A stretch of DNA of 64,000 nt from Neisseria animalis (GTDB lineage Bacteria; Pseudomonadota; Gammaproteobacteria; Burkholderiales; Neisseriaceae): assembly GCF_900636515.1 (NCBI RefSeq), contig NZ_LR134287.1, forward strand, positions 1,364,001 to 1,428,000. The letters are read 5' to 3'. This document shows positions 21,286-31,263 of the stretch, piece after piece; the first letter of the stretch is position 1; each line of letters starts with the position of its first letter. The notes beneath the pieces were generated by a model. That model worked only from the letters and a program-made list of their open reading frames with translations. It searched no databases and had not been told where the DNA came from. The position numbers were made by a program, and so were the translations under genes.

Positions 21286-22284
21286 TCAGCGCGACAGTTT
21301 TTCGATTTGCTCCACCCTGTCTTTGGTAAGCGGATGTGTGCTTAATATTTGCGCCGCACCGTTTTGTTCTTGCCCGTGCGAAGCCTCCAGCCGCTGCAAC
21401 AAGGCCGACAGATGTGCGGTATCGACACTCAACCGCTTCAACTCTCGGGCGGCATAACGGTCGGCTTCCAATTCAAACGACTGCGAATATCGGGCAGACA
21501 CCAGCAACACCGGCACATTACTCAACAAATCACCCGCTTCGCCGCTTACCGCCAGCAAAAATACACCGAGCCCGATGCCCCGCAAGCCCTGCTGTATGCT
21601 GTGGCGGTGGTACAAATGCCCCTGCTCATGCGCCAGCACCGCTAAGATTTCCCAATCGTCTCGGGCAAGATTTACCAATTCGTCTGTTAAAACAATCGTA
21701 TTGTTCGGTATCGCCAGCGCGTTTGCCCCGATGACATTGCCCTGCCGGAACAGCAATTTGGCAGGGTTTTCCGGTTTCAAGGTCTGATAATACAAATCCG
21801 ACACCGCCTGCTGTCTGGCTTTATCCAAACGGCTTTCGCCGGTCATGCGGACAACCAATTCTTCCGCCTGCCCGCCAATTCCGGCCAAAGTCTGTTCGGG
21901 CAGTTGGCGCGCAACATAATAGGCCGCCGTCGGAATACCCCATTGAAATACGGAAAAGGCTACCGCAATTACTGTAACCAGCCCGACAAGCACCCATTTC
22001 CAACTTTTTTCAAACCGCCCCACCTGATGCAGCATGGCTTTGTTTTTCAATGGCAGCCAAGCCGGAACATCAGTTGAAAGAAACTCAATCCGCGCCTCAT
22101 CGGGCAGTTCCAGCGCGGGAAGCACATTCCCCACCGCAGCCACATAATCCGCCTCTTCCCAGCGGTAACAGCGTGTTCCGCCTTCGTAGCGCACCTCCAA
22201 CATACCGCCGTTCCGATGCAATACCGCCCGATGCGGGATATTCTGCCGCCCGTCGTAATACCGTACCTCAATGCTGTCAGCCAT
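21286..22284 (-). CDS. M48-family zinc metallopeptidase, membrane-anchored
   Basis: A 332-residue predicted membrane protease. The first ~95 residues form a soluble N-terminal region. A membrane segment near residues 97-115 (WVLVGLVTVIAVAFSVF) follows, then the peptidase domain with the zinc motif HEQGH in LAVLAHEQGHLYHRHS and a glutamate ligand in SFELEADRYAARE. A second hydrophobic stretch (LGVFLLAVSGEAG) lies between them. This matches M48 Ste24/HtpX-like peptidases seen beside YjgN proteins. It lies 26 bases downstream of the yjgN gene on the same strand, so the two are probably an operon. Substrates are unknown. Confidence 0.88.
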   Translation of the reverse strand: MADSIEVRYYDGRQNIPHRAVLHRNGGMLEVRYEGGTRCYRWEEADYVAAVGNVLPALELPDEARIEFLSTDVPAWLPLKNKAMLHQVGRFEKSWKWVLVGLVTVIAVAFSVFQWGIPTAAYYVARQLPEQTLAGIGGQAEELVVRMTGESRLDKARQQAVSDLYYQTLKPENPAKLLFRQGNVIGANALAIPNNTIVLTDELVNLARDDWEILAVLAHEQGHLYHRHSIQQGLRGIGLGVFLLAVSGEAGDLLSNVPVLLVSARYSQSFELEADRYAARELKRLSVDTAHLSALLQRLEASHGQEQNGAAQILSTHPLTKDRVEQIEKLSR

Positions 22285-22310
22285 ATTCCTGCTTTCGGAT
22301 TACTCGTCAA

Positions 22311-23411
22311 TCAAAGGGAAATATCAATATCGAACACATCGGAAATTTCTTCACCGATACTGTGCGGATTATCCTGCGCCAAACTCAGCAAATCCTGAGG
22401 GCTGTCATACAACCCCACCATCATCGAAGCCGACTGATAACGGTACAGGCGAACCAAGGCCCACGGCCGCAACAAGCCCAAACTCAAAACCGTAACAATA
22501 TAATTGCTGAACTTAATCCACGCATAGGTAAACGGGTTTAAATCCGTTGAAATAAGGTTGTTGCCGAGCGTAACATTCTGCCAAGTTGCCTGAAACAGAT
22601 AACCTTGGGTAAGCGGCACAAAAAGTCCCAACATCACCACATACACCAAAGTCATCATCAAGCCGAACGCCGCATACAGCGTATTGCCGGCCTCGCCGTC
22701 TGCAAAACGCTCCACGCCGCCGACAAACACGCCCAGCATACCGATGAGCAACACCACAACCATCATCACCAAATACGGCAGAATCACCGCCTTATAAAAC
22801 GAACCCACGCCCGATCTCAAATGAAGCGGCAAGTTACCCAAACGCAAATGATTAATTTGATAAGATTTAAACCAGTACAACGCCAGCGGATACAGCAAGC
22901 CGAAGCTGAACACCGTAACCAGCAGGCATTTGATAAACAGCCAATACGTTCCGCCCACGCCCGCAGAGAAATAAAAACGGCTGTTACCGTATTTGCTGTT
23001 GCGCGCCCGAAAGCGCATGGTCGAGCGCACCAGCCACGGCATGATGAGAAAAAACACCGCCCACGCCGCCAGCGAATAAACCGGATCGAGCTGCGACAAT
23101 ACCGAAACGGCAACAAACAGCAGCACCGCAATAATCCGCCCGATTAAAATCCGCGACGGCAGCGCCGTAAAATCAAACCGCTCCCCTGCCAATTCCGTAT
23201 TCCCGTAAAAATAGCGCAGGTTTCTCACCTTTGCCCACGGGGAATAAAAAGACAACGTAATAATGCTCAAAAACAGATTAACAATCCAAATCTTGAAATA
23301 TTCGGTGCTGTTGCCGTAAAACGAAAAGCGCAACATTCTGATACCGTTTATCTCACTATCCGGCACACCCTGCTGCGGCACGGTTTCAGTTTGCAGGCGT
23401 AAATCTTGCAT
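22311..23411 (-). CDS. YjgN family (DUF898) integral membrane protein
   Basis: A 366-residue multi-pass inner-membrane protein. The N-terminal RFSFYGNSTEYFKIWIVNLF and SFYSPWAKVRNLRYFYGNTE stretches are typical of the DUF898/YjgN family and recur in altered form later (FQATWQNVTLGNN, LGLLRPWALVRLYRYQ). About six or more hydrophobic segments are visible. The function of the family is unknown. Pairing with an M48 peptidase gene is conserved in several bacteria and suggests an envelope protein-quality role, which is an inference only. Confidence 0.88.
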   Translation of the reverse strand: MQDLRLQTETVPQQGVPDSEINGIRMLRFSFYGNSTEYFKIWIVNLFLSIITLSFYSPWAKVRNLRYFYGNTELAGERFDFTALPSRILIGRIIAVLLFVAVSVLSQLDPVYSLAAWAVFFLIMPWLVRSTMRFRARNSKYGNSRFYFSAGVGGTYWLFIKCLLVTVFSFGLLYPLALYWFKSYQINHLRLGNLPLHLRSGVGSFYKAVILPYLVMMVVVLLIGMLGVFVGGVERFADGEAGNTLYAAFGLMMTLVYVVMLGLFVPLTQGYLFQATWQNVTLGNNLISTDLNPFTYAWIKFSNYIVTVLSLGLLRPWALVRLYRYQSASMMVGLYDSPQDLLSLAQDNPHSIGEEISDVFDIDISL

Positions 23412-23509
23412 ATGCTGGTCCTACCCGGTTACAGTTTCATCAAAACAATCTTCCGAAAATGATACGGTCTGATAAGAATAACTGTCAACAACCCGCCTTT
23501 CCCGACAAA

Positions 23510-23537
23510 AGGCCGTCTGTAAAAATACAGACGGCCT
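23510..23537. repeat. Short inverted DUS hairpin upstream of yjgN
   Basis: AGGCCGTCTGTA and TACAGACGGCCT are separated by only four bases. It lies between the metallo-beta-lactamase-fold gene and yjgN on the minus strand, after the other hairpin at 23643-23678. Confidence 0.6.
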
Positions 23538-23642
23538 GTATCGTTCATTCCAACAAAAACCATGAGGCATTCTCCTATCCTTTCCTGTCTGTCATACCGT
23601 TTTCCGCCTGTTTCCAGCTCCGTTGTCCGACTGTATAGAATA

Positions 23643-23678
23643 AAGGCCGTCTGCAAAATGATTTTGCAGACGGCCTTT
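23643..23678. terminator. Inverted DUS-pair terminator after the metallo-hydrolase gene
   Basis: AAAGGCCGTCTGCAAAAT and ATTTTGCAGACGGCCTTT form an almost loopless long hairpin 20 bases beyond the stop of the minus-strand gene. Confidence 0.8.
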
Positions 23679-23697
23679 CAATGGTTTGAGCCCGACA

Positions 23698-24546
23698 TCA
23701 ATACTTCAACACTTCGCCGGCTGCCGGCACGGCAACCTGTTGGCCCAAGCCCTTGGCTGCAACATAGCGGCGCATGTCTTTGCTGCTGACGGCTCCGTGG
23801 TTGGTCGCGTCCATATGCACGGCAATAATGGCGGATTGCGGCATGGTTTGCGCCATTTTTCCCACGTCTGCCGTACCCATAATCAAGCTGCCGCCGAAGC
23901 CCTGAACTTGGGCATAACCCGTATTCATGACCACAATTTGGGGCTTGAATACCTCCAGCGCATGATCAACCGCATGATTCCAAATGGTGTCACCGACGAT
24001 ATAAACGGTTTTCTCATTTGCCGCCTGCATCACCACACCCATCGCATCGCCCGCCAGCTCCGCCATCTTGGGCACGGCGTACATTTCGTCCGTACCATGC
24101 TGTCCGCCCTTAATGCGGGTCAGGCGTACTTTGTTGAACTCGGTATTTTTACCGACTACGCGCACATCTTGAAAACCTTGGCTGCGGATGGTTTTGGCAT
24201 CGCCGGCATTCTGCACGAATACCGGCAGATTTTTCGGCATCAGCTCTTGGGCGGCTTTATCCCAATGGTCATCATGAGTATGGGTTACGATAACCGCGTC
24301 CACGCCTTTCACCACATCGGCAGCAGATGATTTCATCTCCACCATCGGGTTACGGAACCGGCTGTTGGGCGTACCTTCAAAACCCGCATATGCACCTTTG
24401 GGCGCAAGATAAGGGTCGATTAAAAAAGTCGTACCGCCGTATTCGATTTTGGCGGTAGCATTGCGGATATGCTGATAGCCGACTTCGGCCATCGCAGGCG
24501 CAGCGAAAACAAGGGCGAGCAGCGCGGCTGAGAGGTTTTTCTTCAT
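23698..24546 (-). CDS. Exported metallo-beta-lactamase-fold hydrolase
   Basis: A 282-residue protein with a cleavable signal peptide (MKKNLSAALLALVFAAPAMA), so probably periplasmic. The metal-binding motif HTHDDHWD lies near residue 80. Further His/Asp ligands are likely in GQHGTDEMY, VGDTIWNH and VHMDATNHG. The overall pattern resembles UlaG/YtnP-type beta-lactamase-fold hydrolases rather than true beta-lactamases. The start at 24546 is chosen because it gives the signal peptide. An in-frame upstream extension exists but runs into the next gene. The substrate is unknown. Confidence 0.85.
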   Translation of the reverse strand: MKKNLSAALLALVFAAPAMAEVGYQHIRNATAKIEYGGTTFLIDPYLAPKGAYAGFEGTPNSRFRNPMVEMKSSAADVVKGVDAVIVTHTHDDHWDKAAQELMPKNLPVFVQNAGDAKTIRSQGFQDVRVVGKNTEFNKVRLTRIKGGQHGTDEMYAVPKMAELAGDAMGVVMQAANEKTVYIVGDTIWNHAVDHALEVFKPQIVVMNTGYAQVQGFGGSLIMGTADVGKMAQTMPQSAIIAVHMDATNHGAVSSKDMRRYVAAKGLGQQVAVPAAGEVLKY

Positions 24547-24599
24547 ATTCGGGGTTGTCCAATCACTAAAAAGCAAAATTTGCAGACGGCCTTTGCTGT

Positions 24600-25094
24600 T
24601 TAAATAACCGCAACGCGGTCTTTCAGCGCATCCAGAGCAATAACGTGTACCAGCTCGCTCGGAGCCGTACAGCAATCGGCAAATACATTGACTGTGTACG
24701 CCGAAGCTTGCGGAGAAATCGCAGTATGGGTAACACAGTTTTGCGTCATGATGCCGCAGACAAACAAATCGGTAATACTGTGTTTCGCCAGTAGTGAAGC
24801 CAAATCAGTATTCAAAAACGAATCGGCGTGTGCCTTTTGAATTTCCGGCTTATCGGCCAGCAAAGCAGCTACGGAAGCATGGTTTTCCACCCCGTTCGTA
24901 CCGCGCTGGAACATTGGCGCACCGTCGGGCATAAAATGGCGGACACCGACCACCAGCCAGCCGCCTGCCTCTGCCTGACGGATGCGGCCGGCAATTTTTT
25001 CAGCCGTTTCATCTGCCTGCCATTGCGGAAAGGCACCGCCCGCGCTTTGAAAATATTCGTTTTGCACATCAACAACAATCAAAGCAGCTTTCAT
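24600..25094 (-). CDS. Isochorismatase-like cysteine hydrolase
   Basis: A 164-residue alpha/beta hydrolase of the isochorismatase/nicotinamidase superfamily. The likely catalytic Asp is in LIVVDVQNEYF (residue 9), and the nucleophile Cys is in CGIMTQNCVTHTA near residue 118. A catalytic Lys lies between them. The substrate, probably a small amide, cannot be read from the sequence. It is divergent from a GlxA-type regulator gene, and the two starts are only about 130 bases apart. This suggests that the regulator controls it. The stop is 53 bases from the next gene on the same strand. Confidence 0.85.
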   Translation of the reverse strand: MKAALIVVDVQNEYFQSAGGAFPQWQADETAEKIAGRIRQAEAGGWLVVGVRHFMPDGAPMFQRGTNGVENHASVAALLADKPEIQKAHADSFLNTDLASLLAKHSITDLFVCGIMTQNCVTHTAISPQASAYTVNVFADCCTAPSELVHVIALDALKDRVAVI

Positions 25095-25227
25095 GTTTCA
25101 CTCCTGTTCGGGTTTATCAGATAAGGCTTATTGTACGGAGACAAAGGCCGTCTGCAAATTGACTTTCGGTTCAAAAAACGTAAGAATCGGGTCATTTCTC
25201 CGAACAGCCCCATCTTCAAAACACACC

Positions 25228-26172
25228 ATGCTGAAAACCGCCCTGTTGCTCTATCCCGACATCAATCCCTTTCACTTTTCCGTACCCTATCTGGCATTCA
25301 AAGAAGCAGCCGGAGAAGGCCTGTTTGATGTAAAAATCATCACACCCACCGGAAAACCCCTCAAAAACCAAATGATGCAGCCGGAAATCGATGGCGGTTT
25401 GGAACTGCTGGCAGAATCCGACATCATCGTCGTGCCCGGCTGGGCAAATACCGACACCCGCCCCGATACCCGCACCATCAAAGCATTTCAGGCAGCAGCA
25501 CAACGCGGCGCCCATTTGGTCGGCTTGTGCTACGGCACCTACGCGCTGGCCTATGCAGGCATACTCAACGGCAAACAGGCCGCCACACACTGGCTCGGCA
25601 GCGATGATTTCCGCCAACGCTTTCCCCAAATCACCCTCGACATCAATTCCATCTATGTAGAAGACGGCAACATCATCACTTCGGCAGGCAGTGCCGCCGC
25701 ACTGGACTGCTGCCTCCACATTATCCGCAAGTTCTACGGCGTAAAAGCCGCCAACAAAGCCGCCCGATTGCTGGTTGTACCGCCCCAACGAGAAGGCGGA
25801 CAGGCACAGTTTATCGAACGTCCGTTGGCACAATCCACTAAAGACAGAAAAATCAATACCTTAATCGAACAACTACGCAACACCCTGCACTTGCCGCACA
25901 GCATAGACAGCGCCGCCGCACAAACCGCCATGAGCCGCAGCACATTTACCCGCCATTTTAAAAAAGCCACAGGCACGACATTTCTCGACTGGCTGCACAA
26001 AGAACGCCTGCAACGCAGCTTGGAATTGCTGGAATACACCTCGCTTTCCATCGAACAGATTGCCGGACATTGCGGCTTTCAAAACAGCGTATCCTTCCGC
26101 ACGCAGTTTTACCGCTACTACCAAATACAGCCGAACTTATGGCGCAAACGCTTCGGCGGCGGAAAACAATAA
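25228..26172 (+). CDS. GlxA-type transcriptional regulator (DJ-1/PfpI domain plus AraC helix-turn-helix)
   Basis: A 314-residue regulator. The N-terminal DJ-1/PfpI-like domain includes IIVVPGW and VGLCYGTYALAYAG, with Cys at the nucleophile-elbow position. The C-terminal AraC domain includes AAAQTAMSRSTFTRHFKKATG and the second helix-turn-helix IEQIAGHCGFQNSVSFRTQF. An upstream in-frame start at 25093 is rejected because the extra 45 residues overlap the divergent gene and have no family resemblance. It is likely to bind the shared intergenic region and control the cysteine hydrolase. Confidence 0.9.
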   Translation: MLKTALLLYPDINPFHFSVPYLAFKEAAGEGLFDVKIITPTGKPLKNQMMQPEIDGGLELLAESDIIVVPGWANTDTRPDTRTIKAFQAAAQRGAHLVGLCYGTYALAYAGILNGKQAATHWLGSDDFRQRFPQITLDINSIYVEDGNIITSAGSAAALDCCLHIIRKFYGVKAANKAARLLVVPPQREGGQAQFIERPLAQSTKDRKINTLIEQLRNTLHLPHSIDSAAAQTAMSRSTFTRHFKKATGTTFLDWLHKERLQRSLELLEYTSLSIEQIAGHCGFQNSVSFRTQFYRYYQIQPNLWRKRFGGGKQ

Positions 26173-26219
26173 AAAGGCCGTCTGCAAATATCCGTATCGG
26201 AAATTTACAGACGGCCTTT
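26172..26219. terminator. Bidirectional DUS-pair terminator between the regulator and tkt
   Basis: AAAAAGGCCGTCTGCAAAT and TTTACAGACGGCCTTT flank about 14 bases between the two convergent genes. Confidence 0.75.
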
Positions 26220-26235
26220 GTGTTATCCGCTCAGA

Positions 26236-28215
26236 TTACAAAACAGATTTCACGGTTTCCACGACATTTTCCACGGTGAAGCCGAAGAGTTTGAACAGCT
26301 CTTCCGCCGGAGCCGATTCGCCGAAGCGGTCGAGGCCGATGATTTTGCCGTTGGTACCGACATATTTGTACCAGCCGTCGGATACGCCTGCTTCTACGGC
26401 TACTTTCGGCAGTTCGGGCGGCAGGACGGCGGCTTTGTAGGCGGCATCTTGTTTGTCGAATACGTTGGTTGACGGCATGGAAACGACGTTTACCGATACG
26501 CCTTGCTCAGCCAGCGCGGTTTGCGCGTTCAGAGCCAGTTCGACTTCGGAGCCGGTGGCGATGATAATGGCTTGGGCTTGGCCTTTGGCTGCGCTGACGA
26601 CATAACCGCCGCGTTTGATGTCGGCCAGTTGTTGCTCGGTGCGCTCGATATAAGGCAGGTTTTGGCGGCTGAAAATCAGGCTGGACGGATGGTCGGCGGC
26701 TTTGGAGGCTTCTGCCCAAGCAACCAATGATTCGGCGGTGTCGCACGGACGCCATACGGCCATGTTCGGAATCAGGCGCAGGGTGGCGGTTTGCTCGACG
26801 GGCTGGTGTGTCGGGCCGTCTTCGCCGAGGCCGATGGAGTCGTGTGTGAACACGAAAATCGGGTTGATTTTCATCAGTGAGGCCATACGCAGGGCGTTGC
26901 GGGCGTATTCGCTGAACATCAGGAAGGTCGCGCCGAAAGGTTTTACGCCGCCGTGCAGCGCCATGCCGTTCATGATGGCGGCCATGCCGAATTCGCGCAC
27001 GCCGTAGTGGACGTAGTTGCCGCCGTGTTCGCGGGTAACGGATACGCTGTTTGACCAGTCGGTCAGGTTGGACGGCGTGAGATCTGCCGAGCCGCCGACA
27101 AACTCGGGCAAGACTTTGGCCAGAATTTCGATGCTGTTTTGGCTGGCTTTGCGGGTGGCGATTTTCTCGGCTTTGGCGCACACTTCTTTCAAGGCCGTCT
27201 GAACGTATTGTTCGAAGTTTTCCGGCAGTTCGCGGTTCATGCGGCGCACGAATTCGGCTGCTTCGGCCGGAAATTTGGCCCGGTATTGTGCAAATAATTC
27301 ATTCCAACCGGCTTCGAGTTTTCCGCCTTTTTCTTTGGCATTCCAAGCGTCGTAGATGTCTTGCGGTACTTCAAATGCGCCGTAATTCCAGCCCAAATGT
27401 TTTCGGGTGGCTTCGATTTCTTCCGCGCCCAAAGGTGCGCCGTGGGTTTTGTGGCTGCCTTCTTTGGTGGCCGCGCCTTTGCCGATTAAGGTTTTGCAGC
27501 AGATGATGGAAGGTTTGCCGGTTTCGGCTTTAGCCGCTTCGATGGCGGCGGCGATGGCGGCGGTGTCGTGGCCGTTGACATCGGGCACAACGTGCCAGCC
27601 GTAGCTTTCAAAGCGTTGCGGGATATTTTCGGTAAACCAGCCGTCTACTTTACCGTCGATAGAGATGTTGTTGTCGTCATACAAAACAATCAGTTTGCCC
27701 AAGCCCAGCGTGCCCGCCAGCGAGCAGGCTTCGTGTGACACGCCTTCCATCAGGCAGCCGTCGCCCATGAAAACGTAGGTGTGGTGGTCAACGATATTCA
27801 GGCCGTCTTTGTTGAATTCGGCAGCGAGGATTTTTTCGGCCAATGCCATGCCCACCGCATTGGCAATGCCTTGTCCCAAGGGACCGGTGGTGGTTTCTAC
27901 GCCGTCGGTGTAGCCGTATTCGGGGTGGCCGGGGGTTTTGCTGTGCAACTGGCGGAAGTTTTTCAAATCGTCAATCGAAACGTTGTAGCCGGTCAGGTGC
28001 AGCAGGCTGTAGAGAATCATAGAGGCGTGGCCGTTGGACAAAACGAAACGGTCGCGGTTGTAGAATTTCGGATTGGCGGGGTTGTGGTTGAGAAACTGCG
28101 TCCACAATACTTCGGCCATTTCGGCCATGCCCATCGGTGCGCCCGGGTGGCCGGAATTGGCTTTTTGAACGGCATCGACGGAGAGGAAGCGGATAGCATT
28201 TGCCAGTTGAGACAT
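26236..28215 (-). CDS. tkt: Transketolase
   Basis: A 659-residue thiamine-diphosphate enzyme of the non-oxidative pentose phosphate pathway. The N-terminus has [18 protein letters not shown]. The cofactor motif begins [13 protein letters not shown] near residue 155. The pyrimidine domain carries the conserved EDGPTHQP and the catalytic glutamate region [13 protein letters not shown]. The start at 28215 is used because an AGAAAGG site precedes it and homologues begin [10 protein letters not shown] longer in-frame start at 28563 would overlap the ccoG promoter. A DUS with TGAA ending lies inside near 27200. Confidence 0.96.
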   Translation of the reverse strand: MSQLANAIRFLSVDAVQKANSGHPGAPMGMAEMAEVLWTQFLNHNPANPKFYNRDRFVLSNGHASMILYSLLHLTGYNVSIDDLKNFRQLHSKTPGHPEYGYTDGVETTTGPLGQGIANAVGMALAEKILAAEFNKDGLNIVDHHTYVFMGDGCLMEGVSHEACSLAGTLGLGKLIVLYDDNNISIDGKVDGWFTENIPQRFESYGWHVVPDVNGHDTAAIAAAIEAAKAETGKPSIICCKTLIGKGAATKEGSHKTHGAPLGAEEIEATRKHLGWNYGAFEVPQDIYDAWNAKEKGGKLEAGWNELFAQYRAKFPAEAAEFVRRMNRELPENFEQYVQTALKEVCAKAEKIATRKASQNSIEILAKVLPEFVGGSADLTPSNLTDWSNSVSVTREHGGNYVHYGVREFGMAAIMNGMALHGGVKPFGATFLMFSEYARNALRMASLMKINPIFVFTHDSIGLGEDGPTHQPVEQTATLRLIPNMAVWRPCDTAESLVAWAEASKAADHPSSLIFSRQNLPYIERTEQQLADIKRGGYVVSAAKGQAQAIIIATGSEVELALNAQTALAEQGVSVNVVSMPSTNVFDKQDAAYKAAVLPPELPKVAVEAGVSDGWYKYVGTNGKIIGLDRFGESAPAEELFKLFGFTVENVVETVKSVL

Positions 28216-28521
28216 GGGAAACCTTTCTGAATCGTGTGAAACGGTGGTTTGATGTAGGGAAAACTGCCTGATTATCGCCGTATTTGCATAGGCATTCAAG
28301 GCATCAGGGCATAAAATGAAGAGATAAGCGATAATTTCTTTCTTATTGATAAAAATAACGGCAGTCTCCGCCCGATTTGCAAAGCGGCCGGTAGGGAATA
28401 TTTGCCGGATTCGTTTTTTTCTCCTGCGGTCACAACTTAAAAATGATATGATATTGCCCATAAAAGTTAAGGCCGTCTGCAAAATGAAAGACGGCAGCCA
28501 GTTTGTATGAAGGAACACGCC
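28216..28521. other. Divergent tkt/ccoG intergenic region
   Basis: About 300 bases between two divergent genes, with an AT-rich stretch from 28300 to 28460 and one DUS at about 28470-28484 close to ccoG. I looked for a TTGAT-N4-ATCAA FNR-type box, expected for cbb3 oxidase accessory genes, and did not see a clear one. Confidence 0.4.
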
Positions 28522-30021
28522 ATGTCCGATATTCCGCAACCGCAACCTTCCGAAAAAACACAAAACAACCCATCTGCGGCAAACACCCCGAAAACCGCGC
28601 CCAAATCAGGCAAACCGCGTACCAGCAGTGTGATTCAGATTCACCCTGCCGGCGAGCGTATCCACCCGAAAAAAGCAGACGGCCGTTTTGCCAAGCTGAG
28701 GATTGCTGCGGTATTGGCAACCCAGTTTGTGTTTTATGTGATTCCGTGGTTCAACTGGAACGGCCGTCAGGCAGTATTGTTCGATATTCCCGAACGCCAT
28801 TTCTTTATCTTCGGCCTGTCTCTCGGCATGGGCGATTTGATTTATATGGCTCTGCTGCTGATGATTTGCGCCTTCGGCCTGTTTTGGTGGACGACCATCG
28901 CGGGGCGGCTGTGGTGCGGTTACTCCTGCCCGCAAACGGTTTATACCGAAATCATGTTGTGGATTGACCATTTGGTAGAAGGCGACCGCAACAAGCGTTT
29001 GAAATTGGAAAAATCACCGTGGAATTTCACCAAAATCCGCATTAAAGCCACCAAATACCTGCTGATTTTCCTGTTTGTCGCTTGGACGGGCATCACGTTT
29101 GCAGGCTGGTTCAACCCGATTCGCGAATTTGTTCCCGCACTTTTCAACGGTACGGCCGGCGGCGGAGCAATTTTTGCCGCTGCATTCTACGGCTTTATGA
29201 CCTTCCTGCTGGCACACATCATGCGTGAAAAAGTATGTCTGCATATGTGTCCTTACGCACGCTTCCAAAGCGCGATGTTCGACCACGATACGCTGATTAT
29301 TTCTTATGATGCCGAACGCGGCGAACCTCGGGGTGCGCGCAAGAAAACCGCCAACAAAGAAGAAGAGAAGCTGGGCGACTGTATCAACTGCGCGATGTGC
29401 GTACAGGTATGCCCTGTCGGTATCGACATCCGCGACGGTTTGCAATACCAATGTATCGGTTGTGCCGCCTGTATCGATGCCTGCGATGAAATCATGGATA
29501 AGATGAACTATCCGCGCGGCCTGATTCGCTACACCACCGAAGGCGCACTGAAACACGATTATGCTGAAAAAGACATCAAAAAACGCCTGCTCCGCCCCCG
29601 TGTAGCCGGATATGGTGCGGTACTTGCCGTAGTCGTTACCGCTTTCTTGGTCGGCATTTCCCAACGCGAATCCATGGAAGTGGACATCTTGAAAGACCGC
29701 GGCGTGATGGTGCGGGAAAACAACAAAGGCTGGCTGGAAAATTCCTACAACCTGCGCGTACTCAATTACAGCGAAAATGAACAAATCCTTACCGCCACCG
29801 TTAAAGGCTTTGAAGAAATCGAGCTGACCGGCCTGCCTGAAGGAGGATTGCGCGTCCCTGCGCGTGAAACCGTAACCATTCCGGTTCAGGTATCCACCAT
29901 TCCCGAATACGCCGACAAAGGCAGCCACCCGATTGAATTTGAATTTACCTATCATGAAGTGACCGACGGCGAGCCTTCGCCAAGCGTTTTAGTCGAAGAA
30001 TCAACCTTTATTGGAGAATAA
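28522..30021 (+). CDS. ccoG: cbb3 cytochrome oxidase accessory protein CcoG (RdxA/FixG family)
   Basis: A 499-residue inner-membrane ferredoxin-like protein involved in copper handling and maturation of cbb3 oxidase. Membrane segments are visible early ([31 protein letters not shown]) and near residues 175-240. Cysteines in [13 protein letters not shown] and [11 protein letters not shown] precede two 4Fe-4S sets, [12 protein letters not shown] near residue 287 and [13 protein letters not shown] near 313. A C-terminal periplasmic Ig-like domain follows. The ATG at 28522 has AAGGAA 8 bases upstream and is preferred over that at 28507. ccoH follows directly. ccoNOP are not in the window. Confidence 0.94.
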   Translation: MSDIPQPQPSEKTQNNPSAANTPKTAPKSGKPRTSSVIQIHPAGERIHPKKADGRFAKLRIAAVLATQFVFYVIPWFNWNGRQAVLFDIPERHFFIFGLSLGMGDLIYMALLLMICAFGLFWWTTIAGRLWCGYSCPQTVYTEIMLWIDHLVEGDRNKRLKLEKSPWNFTKIRIKATKYLLIFLFVAWTGITFAGWFNPIREFVPALFNGTAGGGAIFAAAFYGFMTFLLAHIMREKVCLHMCPYARFQSAMFDHDTLIISYDAERGEPRGARKKTANKEEEKLGDCINCAMCVQVCPVGIDIRDGLQYQCIGCAACIDACDEIMDKMNYPRGLIRYTTEGALKHDYAEKDIKKRLLRPRVAGYGAVLAVVVTAFLVGISQRESMEVDILKDRGVMVRENNKGWLENSYNLRVLNYSENEQILTATVKGFEEIELTGLPEGGLRVPARETVTIPVQVSTIPEYADKGSHPIEFEFTYHEVTDGEPSPSVLVEESTFIGE

Positions 30022-30022
30022 C

Positions 30023-30574
30023 GTGGCAGAGCAAAACCGTGCCAAACCGTGGTACAAACAATTTTGGCCGTGGATGCTGATGGCCGGCCCGATTTTTGTC
30101 GTACTGGCAAGCGTATCGATGTTTTTCGTTGCCAAAGCCAGCATGACCGACTTGGTCAGCGACGATTACTACAAAGACGGCAAGCACATCGAAATCCAAC
30201 TGCACCGCGATGAAGAAGCATTCAAGCGGCATATCAAAGCCCAAGTTCTGATCAGCCCAGATATGAATGCGGCCAAAGTATTTGTCAGCGGCAATTTTGA
30301 CACCACCCAGCCGCTCAACCTGCAAATGATGCACCCGGCCAAAAAAGCCGATGACCAAACCATCGCGCTCAAAGCAACCACGCCCGAAGGCAGCGAGCAA
30401 ATGGTTTACGAAGCCGACTTCAAGCCACTTGCCGAAGCCAATCACTGGTATGTCCGGCTTGAAGACGCCGCAGGCGTATGGAGGGTAGAAAACAAATGGT
30501 TTGTCAGCCAAGGCAACGCCATCAACCTAACCCCGCCGGATAAGCTGCTCGACACTCCTGCCGCCGCACAATAA
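30023..30574 (+). CDS. ccoH: cbb3 oxidase accessory membrane protein CcoH (FixH)
   Basis: A 183-residue single-pass membrane protein. The hydrophobic anchor is at about residues 15-38 (WPWMLMAGPIFVVLASVSMFF), and the rest is a periplasmic FixH domain (LVSDDYYKDGKHIEI). CcoH stabilises assembling cbb3 oxidase. The start is taken as the GTG at 30023, one base after the ccoG stop, because TTGGAG sits just upstream. A TTG at 30011 inside ccoG is a less likely start. It is translationally coupled with ccoG. Confidence 0.9.
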   Translation: MAEQNRAKPWYKQFWPWMLMAGPIFVVLASVSMFFVAKASMTDLVSDDYYKDGKHIEIQLHRDEEAFKRHIKAQVLISPDMNAAKVFVSGNFDTTQPLNLQMMHPAKKADDQTIALKATTPEGSEQMVYEADFKPLAEANHWYVRLEDAAGVWRVENKWFVSQGNAINLTPPDKLLDTPAAAQ

Positions 30575-30585
30575 CCGTCACGCAA

Positions 30586-30656
30586 CAAAAAGCCGTCTGC
30601 AAAATTTCAGCAAGAAATTCAAAACTCCTGCAAAATATTTGCAGACGGCCTTTATA
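30586..30656. terminator. DUS-pair terminator after ccoH
   Basis: AAAAAGCCGTCTGCAAAAT and ATTTGCAGACGGCCTTTAT flank about 30 bases that themselves contain a partial inverted repeat (TTTCAGCAAG/CTCCTGCAAA). Confidence 0.6.
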
Positions 30657-30714
30657 TTCAACAAAGCCTGCCCCATTTCCGTCCTGACTATTTTCTCCCC
30701 ATCTTCCCCAACCC

Positions 30715-31263
30715 ATGCAGCCGCCACGCCCCAAACGCACCGCCTTACGCCGCAAACTGCCCAAACGTGAACAAATCTTTGCCTCACGCTGGACAAAGCC
30801 GTTTGCCCCATTGTTTGACAAACCGTATTTTTGGACACTCAACCGCCGTCAAGCAGCCGTATCCGTTGCCGTGGGAATGTTTTGCGGCCTGATGCCCGGT
30901 CCGACACAAATGATGAGCGCATTGATTGCCGCCTACTTTCTCAGAACCAACCTGCCCGTTGCCGCATTCACCACTCTCTACACCAACCCGATTACTTATA
31001 TGCCGCTTTACTACGCCGCCTACAAAATCGGCTCATGGCTGTTGGGCACAGAAGCCGCCGACACCCTGTCATTCCCCGACTGGTCGGACGCAAACTTTTT
31101 CAGCGAATTATGGGCATGGCTGATGGGCGCAGGCAAACCGCTGCTCATCGGCGTACCCGTATTAGGAAGCATCTTGGCCGTAGCCGGTTATATTGCCGTT
31201 TTGCTCGGCTGGCGGCTGCGTACCCTGCACCACTGGAAAAAACGGAAGGAATCCCGTGCCTGA
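30715..31263 (+). CDS. DUF2062 membrane protein
   Basis: A 182-residue protein with a basic N-terminus (PPRPKRTALRRKLPKRE) and the DUF2062 signature from about residue 38. It includes AVGMFCGLMPGPTQMMSALIAAYF and TNPITYMPLYYAAYKIG. Two or three membrane segments are visible, the last near the C-terminus (LLIGVPVLGSILAVAGYIAVLLGW). The family function is unknown. Its stop overlaps the GTG start of the next gene by a few bases, so the two are coupled. Confidence 0.88.
   Translation: MQPPRPKRTALRRKLPKREQIFASRWTKPFAPLFDKPYFWTLNRRQAAVSVAVGMFCGLMPGPTQMMSALIAAYFLRTNLPVAAFTTLYTNPITYMPLYYAAYKIGSWLLGTEAADTLSFPDWSDANFFSELWAWLMGAGKPLLIGVPVLGSILAVAGYIAVLLGWRLRTLHHWKKRKESRA

Noticed and set aside
28216..28521. 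FNR or Fur boxes before ccoG
   Set aside because: No TTGAT-N4-ATCAA or AT-rich 19-base Fur palindrome could be fitted convincingly.
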